A DNA stretch of 57,318 bases, from the NCBI GenBank assembly GCA_031266775.1, contig JAISAQ010000017.1:1-57318 (forward strand). The letters are read 5' to 3'. This DNA is from Treponema sp. (GTDB lineage: Bacteria; Spirochaetota; Spirochaetia; Treponematales; Breznakiellaceae). Of this stretch, positions 52,418 to 57,318 are shown in pieces; the first letter of the stretch is position 1; each line of letters starts with the position of its first letter. The notes under the pieces are model-generated. The model was not told the DNA's origin and ran no database searches. It worked only from the letters and a program-made list of their open reading frames with translations. A program made the translations under genes and the position numbers.

Positions 52418-53018
52418 GATGTCCTTCCTTGTTTTCATTATATGACTTGGACAAATTTCCAATGCTCATCAGGATAAAAGCGCCAATATCAACTGTCGCC
52501 CCAATTCTAAGTTCATTTGCGATATTATATTCCAAAAACAGTGACATACTGGAGGCATAATGCAGCGGCAATGACAACCACATGCGTGATATTCTTATGC
52601 CGGAAGTAAAAAGAAATCTGTTTCCGCCTGAATAAAAATAAGGATCATTCTCCCCCTTAAGAAATTGCCATTCAGATCTCCCATACAACAATAAAAAAAA
52701 TTTATCATCAATATTAACGGGGCTATAAGCAATCTCAACCGGTAAAAACGAAGTGTATGAAGTCCTGGTATAAATTAATTTATATAACGATGCATCAAGA
52801 AAGAAATAATTCATGACATTTATTGTATAATACCCTTCGTGGAATGCAAAAGGGGACCAAAACAAATTGAAACCCGCTATTCTGACTTGCAGATCCAGCC
52901 TGTTTTTGCTGTTATAAGACAAGCCAAAATCGCCTAAATTCCACCCGGCTTGAAAAGCTTCTGCAAAAACATCCTGCGTGAATATAATAAACAGCAAGAG
53001 GAAAAGAATTTTTTTCAA
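52404..53018 (-). CDS. Predicted exported beta-barrel-like protein
   Basis: 204 aa. It starts with TTG at 53018, overlapping the preceding stop (TTGA), and has a signal peptide (KKILFLLLFIIFTQDVFA). The mature part alternates aromatic/hydrophobic and polar residues (FQAGWNLGDFGLSYNSKNRLDLQVRIAGFNLFWSPF, RFLFTSGIRISRMWLSLPLHY), suggesting amphipathic beta strands of a small outer-membrane barrel. No family recognised. Overlaps the thioredoxin-like gene by 14 bases. Confidence 0.6.
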   Translation of the reverse strand: MKKILFLLLFIIFTQDVFAEAFQAGWNLGDFGLSYNSKNRLDLQVRIAGFNLFWSPFAFHEGYYTINVMNYFFLDASLYKLIYTRTSYTSFLPVEIAYSPVNIDDKFFLLLYGRSEWQFLKGENDPYFYSGGNRFLFTSGIRISRMWLSLPLHYASSMSLFLEYNIANELRIGATVDIGAFILMSIGNLSKSYNENKEGHHDQK

Positions 53019-53266
53019 GGTTTTACAATTATTCCTCCTTCATTTGTCTTTCCCGTATACCCTTCCCCGTTCAGCATGTTCCCGTCTTTGCCATAAGTAT
53101 AGACAATGCCGCTCTTCTTGACAAGCCGGTTTTCCCCGTCGCAAGCGTACTGCATCGTCCCCACGGGTATTGGACGCGTGATTCTTGTCGAAAATACCAC
53201 ATGTACATATCCTTTAACAAGACGGAAATCCTGTTTTTTAAAGTCTAAAATGTCACTCCATCCCAC
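53015..53266 (-). CDS. Short ORF containing an RHS-repeat fragment
   Basis: 83 aa. Residues about 38-68 read MQYACDGENRLVKKSGIVYTYGKDGNML, a good match to an RHS/YD repeat (YxYDGENRLV...YxYDxxGNxL). The N-terminal part is unrelated. It overlaps its upstream neighbour by 22 bases and its downstream neighbour by 4 bases, so it may still be translated. Likely a leftover RHS tip fused to local sequence. Confidence 0.5.
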   Translation of the reverse strand: MGWSDILDFKKQDFRLVKGYVHVVFSTRITRPIPVGTMQYACDGENRLVKKSGIVYTYGKDGNMLNGEGYTGKTNEGGIIVKP

Positions 53267-53844
53267 AAATAACTTTCGTGTAAAGGTATCCTGAACCTGG
53301 CAAAATTATTTTTCCACGTCCAATTGATATCCTCTGTCCCTAAAAACCGCTCATCCGGCCTGTCGGCAAGATTGTCGAAATAAACGCATATTGACAAATA
53401 CTTTTCAATGACATCATTTAAGCTATTTAATGATACATTGATTTCTTTACCAATACATTGTGAAAATATTGCAACAGTTTTGTCATAATCTGCCGGTCCT
53501 GCCCTGACACAGTTTATTATTTCATAACCATTGCAACCTTCTATGTCTATATTTTCCATTTTTTTCAAATCAAGTGTTTTATTACAATGAACATTTCCAA
53601 GTAATAACCAATTATTATCATGGAAAAAGATCTGCATTCTTAACATTCCGGCTCTGCCCCATCCGTCAAACTCCAATATGTTAACAGCTTCAACTTGCGC
53701 ATAATCCCGTACAATGCTTTCTTCAATATCAAGGATAAATTTCTTATACTTTTCAGGTGAATCGAGAAATATTACACACGTAATAAAAACGCAAAGAAAA
53801 CATATAAATATGATACAAAAAAAGAAGGCATATTTTTTGTACAA
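53245..53844 (-). CDS. Membrane-anchored protein of unknown function
   Basis: 199 aa, probable TTG start at 53844 directly after a TGA. One strong N-terminal hydrophobic segment (YAFFFCIIFICFLCVFITCVIFL) is followed by a soluble acidic domain (YKKFILDIEESIVRDYAQVEAVNILEFDGWGRAGMLRMQIFF, DDVIEKYL-like helices). No recognised domain. AT-rich codon use differs from the backbone. In an eroded RHS region it could be an immunity or cargo gene; unproven. Confidence 0.6.
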   Translation of the reverse strand: MYKKYAFFFCIIFICFLCVFITCVIFLDSPEKYKKFILDIEESIVRDYAQVEAVNILEFDGWGRAGMLRMQIFFHDNNWLLLGNVHCNKTLDLKKMENIDIEGCNGYEIINCVRAGPADYDKTVAIFSQCIGKEINVSLNSLNDVIEKYLSICVYFDNLADRPDERFLGTEDINWTWKNNFARFRIPLHESYLWDGVTF

Positions 53845-53907
53845 TCAATCCTCTTTTATTTTCCACATCACCGTAACGCCTTCTAAGCCCATGTTGAGGG
53901 ACGCCAT
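53845..53907 (-). other. Possible 3' gene remnant (20 codons)
   Basis: From ATG 53907 the frame reads ASLNMGLEGVTVMWKIKED and stops at 53845, abutting the TTG start of the next gene. The tight junction suggests this is the tail of a gene whose body was lost when brnA was placed beside it. No family assigned; may be chance. Confidence 0.25.
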
Positions 53908-53958
53908 ATTTCTCTTTGAACACCATCGCTTTGCCCGGCATGGTCCGGGGGCAAGAGT

Positions 53959-54294
53959 TCACCCACGGGCCTTTGAGAGTATCTCCGGATTATCTACGGC
54001 GAGTTTCAACACGTCTGCCATTATGCCTGAATATCCGCGCCCAAGGGCCTTATATTTTTCCAGTACATCGGGCTGGATGCGAAGCGCCACTATTGGCAAA
54101 GGGTTACGTCTGTTTCTTTTGCGCTCCCGCGCCATGGCCGCAAATTCGGCAAGAGCTTCCGGCGCAGAGGGCAGGCATTCGCTGTCATAGATCGGGGGAA
54201 GCCTTTTTGCTTCCTGGTATTCTTTTTTTGCCCTTTTCAGTTCTTCCCTGGTCGGCTTTTGTCCAGCCTTTAATGTTACGGTCGTCATTTCCAT
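53959..54294 (-). CDS. brnA: BrnA-like antitoxin
   Basis: 111 aa. The C-terminal half ALRIQPDVLEKYKALGRGYSGIMADVLKLAV fits the ribbon-helix-helix BrnA domain (xLRLDPDVLExFKxxGxGYQTRINxVLR). The N-terminal part is charged (TREELKRAKKEYQEAKRLPP). GAGGAG sits 5 bases before the ATG at 54294. BrnA binds and neutralises BrnT and represses the operon promoter. It overlaps the brnT reading frame by 110 bases, far more than usual. Confidence 0.75.
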   Translation of the reverse strand: MEMTTVTLKAGQKPTREELKRAKKEYQEAKRLPPIYDSECLPSAPEALAEFAAMARERKRNRRNPLPIVALRIQPDVLEKYKALGRGYSGIMADVLKLAVDNPEILSKARG

Positions 54295-54577
54295 AATAAC
54301 TCCTCTTTACCGCTTTACTTGCGGCGCGGGCAGTGATTATACGGGTTTCCGCTTCATTTCCGTTTACGCGCTTCGTATAAACTACAAAAAAGACTTTCCC
54401 AACCACGCCCAGAGTTTGCCAGCGATCTTCCCCGGACGTGTTATTTTTGGAATCATCGCGGCGCTCAATGCGTGACGAATCAAGAAAAACCAGAGCGGCG
54501 GTATCAAAACTGATGCGGTGCTTTTTCAGGTTTTCCGCCGCCTTGTCCTGGTCCCATACGATTTTGTGCCCTTCCAT
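54185..54577 (-). CDS. brnT: BrnT-family ribonuclease toxin
   Basis: 130 aa from the ATG at 54577. BrnT landmarks: IVWDQDKAAENLKKHRISFDTAALVFLD, GEDRWQTLGVVGKVFFVVYT, TRIITARAASKAVKRSYY. BrnT has a RelE-like fold and cleaves RNA. Typical BrnT ends soon after the ARxAS...Y block; here another ~33 residues follow, overlapping brnA, suggesting the native stop was lost by a frameshift. No ribosome site precedes the ATG, and the -10 box is 8 bases upstream. Confidence 0.82.
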   Translation of the reverse strand: MEGHKIVWDQDKAAENLKKHRISFDTAALVFLDSSRIERRDDSKNNTSGEDRWQTLGVVGKVFFVVYTKRVNGNEAETRIITARAASKAVKRSYYGNDDRNIKGWTKADQGRTEKGKKRIPGSKKASPDL

Positions 54578-54585
54578 GATTTTAA

Positions 54586-54613
54586 TGTATAACTTTTCTG
54601 TATAACTTGTCAA
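54586..54613 (-). promoter_or_regulatory. brnTA promoter with direct-repeat operator candidate
   Basis: On the minus strand TTGACA (54613-54608), 16 bases, then TATACA (54591-54586). Two copies of AAGTTATACA lie 13 bases apart, one between the boxes and one over the -10. That is a plausible BrnA binding site for autorepression. Confidence 0.65.
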
Positions 54614-54693
54614 GAGGGTTTTTTAAGGGTTTTCTCATCTCCGGGGGTTTACCCTGCGGGACTTCTTGTCCGGTTTCTTCTAACAGATACCCC

Positions 54694-54796
54694 ACGGTTC
54701 CGCCCGTCGTACCGGTATTCCGCACTCCGCCGCGGCCCTTCCTCCCCCAGCAGGTTCCCGTTCAAGTCCACACAGCTTTCCCGCCATATCAAACAC
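54694..54796 (-). pseudogene. RHS-repeat remnant
   Basis: One frame reads VFDMAGKLC and the next VDLNGNLLGEEGPRRS followed by AEYRYDGRNR, with a frameshift between them. Both match RHS/YD-repeat sequence. The piece is GC-rich, unlike its AT-rich surroundings, and carries no start or complete repeat array. It supports the view that the region once held an RHS protein. Nothing else is seen in 54614-54693. Confidence 0.65.
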
Positions 54797-54992
54797 CTTG
54801 CATAACACTGAAAACAACCTCGATTATGATCGAAAGATAGTACAAGACTATTGATATATACAAAAGTTTCTTTACACCAGGTTCTTTGGCTTTTTCCATT
54901 GATTTTTCATTATTCAACATAACAAACAAAGTAAATACAAGAAGCATTCCAAACGAATGTACTCCTAAAACTTTGCCAATCAAACCAAGCAT
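54789..54992 (-). CDS. Small two-helix membrane protein
   Basis: 67 aa from ATG 54992 with GAGGAG about 5 bases upstream. Two hydrophobic segments (SFGMLLVFTLFVML and LLYISIVLYYLSIIIEVVF) are separated by a charged loop. No family recognised. Its stop lies in the RHS remnant. Size and setting fit an immunity or holin-like protein, but there is no direct evidence. Confidence 0.6.
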   Translation of the reverse strand: MLGLIGKVLGVHSFGMLLVFTLFVMLNNEKSMEKAKEPGVKKLLYISIVLYYLSIIIEVVFSVMQGV

Positions 54993-55076
54993 AGGCACTC
55001 CTCATATATCTGTTTTAATGGGCCTTTCCATTAGGTGTAACCAGAGTCACCGCAATCCCCAAGCCACCTGGCATCA

Positions 55077-55841
55077 CTAACGAACAAAGCCGCATAAAAA
55101 AGAAATATCAAAAAAATAATCATAACAGTCCCAAAAATTTCCAAGTGTAAATTTATTGTTACTTGCTACTATTAACTCATGCTTTCTTTTTGCTTCTCTT
55201 GCACCGTTCAAAGCAATATCAAGCATCTTATACAATATCTTTTCTTTGAAATCATATAATTTCACAGGGTCTTCCTGCTCAACGCGCAGAATGTTTATTA
55301 TTTCTATCATTCGCATAATATTGGCTTGCGGGGATATATCTGTCGTATTAATACTTTTGGCCTTTAATAAAGAAGGAACAGAATATGCCTCATCTATTTC
55401 CAGATTGGACATATGCATTCTGCGCGCGTTTGAACCTTCCTGAACAAAATATGCGCGTGATTTAAAAATATCCGCATGCCCTTCAACAGGGGTAATTTCA
55501 GACAGGCACTTGTCATCTCCTTTATAATAACCATCTTCTTCTTTGTGTAAAACAATATAGCGGCTGTAATAAATGCCGCCGTCAGGCCTTTGAAACTTCA
55601 GATACCCGTCACTTAAAACGGCAAAAGTCAGCTCATCTTCAACATCGACTATTAAGGGAGACGAGAAATTATATGAACTGCCGGTTTTGTGATATGGCAA
55701 ATCCGGCAAATAACCAAGCATCAGCATGTCATGGGCCAACTGATTATATTCATATTCAAGCTTTGCGGCATCCTGCGCGTCAATATCAATAATAAAAAAC
55801 GGCAAAAAGCCCAGGCAAAATAAAACAATTTTATCTCGCAT
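55077..55841 (-). CDS. Exported protein of unknown function
   Basis: 254 aa. A signal peptide (KIVLFCLGFLPFFIIDIDA) precedes a soluble domain: beta-rich first half (SSPLIVDVEDELTFAVLSDGYLKFQRPDGGIYYSRYIVLH) and helical second half (ANIMRMIEIINILRVEQEDPVKLYDFKEKILYKML). Not recognised. It overlaps the previous small gene by 11 bases and is the last of five tightly coupled genes. Confidence 0.65.
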   Translation of the reverse strand: MRDKIVLFCLGFLPFFIIDIDAQDAAKLEYEYNQLAHDMLMLGYLPDLPYHKTGSSYNFSSPLIVDVEDELTFAVLSDGYLKFQRPDGGIYYSRYIVLHKEEDGYYKGDDKCLSEITPVEGHADIFKSRAYFVQEGSNARRMHMSNLEIDEAYSVPSLLKAKSINTTDISPQANIMRMIEIINILRVEQEDPVKLYDFKEKILYKMLDIALNGAREAKRKHELIVASNNKFTLGNFWDCYDYFFDISFLCGFVR

Positions 55842-56022
55842 ACGGCGCGACCTTTTTTATTATGTCCGGATTATTAGATTCTACGGTTTTATGGACATTT
55901 TCTGTAGAATATACTTCCATGGTTACCTCTCTCCCTTCTTCTTTTGTAATTTTTGTTTTTGTTGTATCAATAACTGTAAATATATATTCATATACCACTT
56001 CATATCTTCCAACCCTGCTCAA
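55831..56022 (-). CDS. Small protein of unknown function
   Basis: 63 aa, TTG start at 56022 overlapping the preceding stop (TTGA). Composition is polar and Thr/Lys/Glu-rich (VYEYIFTVIDTTKTKITKEEGREVTMEVYSTENVHKT), looking like two beta strands. No family. Kept as a gene because it overlaps both neighbours in the manner of the rest of the cluster. Confidence 0.5.
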   Translation of the reverse strand: MSRVGRYEVVYEYIFTVIDTTKTKITKEEGREVTMEVYSTENVHKTVESNNPDIIKKVAPYAR

Positions 56023-56468
56023 GACGGGATCAAGTCCAATTTATCCCCATAAAAAATTTCTACCCAGATTTGTACACCCAGTTGGGCGCATTCGCCGATT
56101 ATTTCCGGGTCCAAAACAAAAGAATAATTATCTTTTGAAACAATGGTTATATAATAGTCACATCTACCCCCTGATTTTTTAAATTGAGTAAAAAAATCAA
56201 TATTCTCAAATAAAAAAGAATTTGCCGTTTTTACGGCATCAAATAAATCATTTCCCCTGCCCCTTGGAAAATCGTAAATAACATATGTTTCTTTATTTAT
56301 CCTGTTGGTAACTACTCCTTTCGGGGTTATATAATTTTTACCAGCCGTTTCAGCCAGGGACGGAGTACGATCTATGCCATTGACAATTTCTTCGGCACGC
56401 ATGACAGGGTGCCATAACCTGACAGTCAAGATGAGTTTTTCCTGTTCCAATACTTGTTTTTCTTTCAT
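56019..56468 (-). CDS. DUF4279-like protein (possible immunity protein)
   Basis: 149 aa. The layout LILTVRLWHPVMRAEEIVNGIDRTPSL...GKNYITPKG, a central VIYDFPRG, and the C-terminal IIGECAQLGVQIWVEIFYGD resembles DUF4279 proteins, often found as immunity or accessory genes in polymorphic-toxin loci. The ATG shares one base with the upstream stop (TAATG). Assignment is by motif only. Confidence 0.6.
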   Translation of the reverse strand: MKEKQVLEQEKLILTVRLWHPVMRAEEIVNGIDRTPSLAETAGKNYITPKGVVTNRINKETYVIYDFPRGRGNDLFDAVKTANSFLFENIDFFTQFKKSGGRCDYYITIVSKDNYSFVLDPEIIGECAQLGVQIWVEIFYGDKLDLIPS

Positions 56469-57007
56469 TAACGGCCATAGCCTTTTTGTGTAAAATCAGT
56501 ATATGGGCCAAGATCTTCCGCCTTGCCGGTCCCGTCATTAACAATTGCACTTTTCTCACTAGTAATCTTTGTAGTCCCATCCGGGAGAAGCTCGTAGATT
56601 ATTCTAAAATCCTTATACCACTCCAGACGATCTATCAATTTGATTGGATAAATACTGGCTACATTTGTCCCGACACTATATTCTTTATCTGTATATGAAT
56701 AGTTGTTTAATTCCCCTTCTGTCGAAAAATTAAAATTAATTTGTTTGCCTGACAAATAATCCCTTAGCCCAAAAAGTTTCAATCCCTGACTATCGTAAAC
56801 AAATAACATCCAAAATTTGCCATCTTTGCTTTTAACCGCATAACTATTCTCAACCCCTTCTTCAAACTTCATGTTATGCGGGACTGCGACGGCATTATCA
56901 TCGCCTTCTGGCCGCCGAACGTTAATCTTTTCGCCGTGATTTATATATTTATAAACCACAACAGCCAACGCAAACAACAATACAATAATGGTTATGTTCT
57001 TCCACAC
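56468..57007 (-). CDS. Membrane-anchored protein of unknown function
   Basis: 179 aa, GTG start at 57007 with GGGAGAAG about 8 bases upstream. One N-terminal helix (ITIIVLLFALAVVVYKYI) is followed by a soluble beta-rich domain (MKFEEGVENSYAVKSKDGKFWMLFVYDSQGLKLFGLRDYLSG). No recognised domain. Confidence 0.65.
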   Translation of the reverse strand: MWKNITIIVLLFALAVVVYKYINHGEKINVRRPEGDDNAVAVPHNMKFEEGVENSYAVKSKDGKFWMLFVYDSQGLKLFGLRDYLSGKQINFNFSTEGELNNYSYTDKEYSVGTNVASIYPIKLIDRLEWYKDFRIIYELLPDGTTKITSEKSAIVNDGTGKAEDLGPYTDFTQKGYGR

Positions 57008-57022
57008 TAATTTCTTCTCCCT

Positions 57023-57318
57023 TTAATTGCCGCAATCCGCTTGGTAATTTTGTTTTATATTATTAATCAATTTTAATATTTCCACCATTTCAAGAACATC
57101 ATTATACTCTTTCATAATATCTATATCCGGGTATAAAGTATACCCCTTTAATTCTCCATCTTTAATTGAATCAGGATGCATTGGATCGAAAATAATTTTA
57201 TAACTTTCTTTTTCCATAATGTCAAGCGACAAATCATTTAATATATATAAATATTTATATCTATATGGGAATTGACTATTGCAAGTTCTTGTAGTACGAC
57301 TGTTGACAGTATTGTCTA
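57023..57318 (-). CDS. C-terminal part of a gene continuing past the right edge
   Basis: The minus-strand frame ending at 57023 stays open to the window edge, giving at least 97 residues. A first portion reads TVNSRTTRTCNSQFPYRYKY, then LNDLSLDIMEKESYKIIFDPMHPDSI and a helical tail. An ATG at 57217 or TTG at 57232 could start a shorter protein, but neither has a ribosome site and the upstream part reads as coding, so a longer gene cut by the window is preferred. Unknown function. Confidence 0.55.
   Translation of the reverse strand, partial: DNTVNSRTTRTCNSQFPYRYKYLYILNDLSLDIMEKESYKIIFDPMHPDSIKDGELKGYTLYPDIDIMKEYNDVLEMVEILKLINNIKQNYQADCGN

Noticed and set aside
1-57318. Search by eye for tRNA, rRNA and tmRNA genes
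   Set aside because: No cloverleaf with a GTTC-type T loop and CCA end, and no rRNA-like stretch, was seen; smpB has no neighbouring ssrA. A covariance-model search would be decisive.

Overview
The window looks like a chromosomal segment of a GC-rich spirochaete, most likely a Treponema-type organism of the termite-gut / Breznakiellaceae kind. This is inferred from gene content: a tandem DUF115/Maf-like pair behind a very acidic protein, a catabolic PPDK, cadherin-like/beta-helix surface proteins, and TonB parts beside ECF transporters. No rRNA, tRNA or CRISPR array was seen. Most of the segment has GC-rich coding sequence; roughly 51.3-57.3 kb is clearly AT-rich.

Layout. 1-5.5 kb: the 5' end of an IS5-type transposase next to a giant beta-helix surface protein whose last repeat appears cut short. 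5.7-14.4 kb: a plus-strand locus that reads as a complete biotin acquisition system: birA (with a BirA-type operator on its own start codon), bioY, bioM, bioN, a TonB-dependent receptor, a lipoprotein, exbB, two exbD and tonB. 14.4-20.2 kb (minus): an aldo/keto reductase, MFS transporter, TetR regulator, NMT1-like binding protein and a fused ABC permease-ATPase. 20.2-31.3 kb: ppdK with a histone-H1-like Lys-Ala-Pro tail, an HrpA-type helicase, hemW, two adjacent signal peptidases I (one without its nucleophilic serine), a PEGA/FGE-domain protein and smpB. 31.3-32.9 kb: dispersed repeats, a (CA)12 tract inside a small reading frame, and a seven-blade propeller lipoprotein gene broken by an in-frame stop. 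33-42.4 kb: an envelope protein, an FtsB-like protein, the acidic-protein/DUF115 module, a Memo-family protein and a degenerate-GGDEF sensor. 42.4-51 kb (minus): a Gld-type ABC system behind rnz, a FemAB-type transferase and metG.

51-57.3 kb is an AT-rich accessory island on the minus strand. It is bordered by the frameshifted remains of an IS3 transposase and contains RHS-repeat debris, a BrnT/BrnA toxin-antitoxin pair, a DUF4279 protein and several tightly overlapping genes of unknown function. It resembles an eroded polymorphic-toxin/immunity region. The last gene runs off the right edge.

Two themes recur. Many genes overlap by 1-14 bases (ATGA, GTGA, TTGA junctions), implying translational coupling. 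Several promoter-like -10 boxes also lie only 6-9 bases before a start codon with no usable Shine-Dalgarno, which suggests leaderless or nearly leaderless mRNAs. The strongest system-level candidates are the BirA-controlled outer-to-inner-membrane biotin uptake locus and the PPDK with its histone-like tail.
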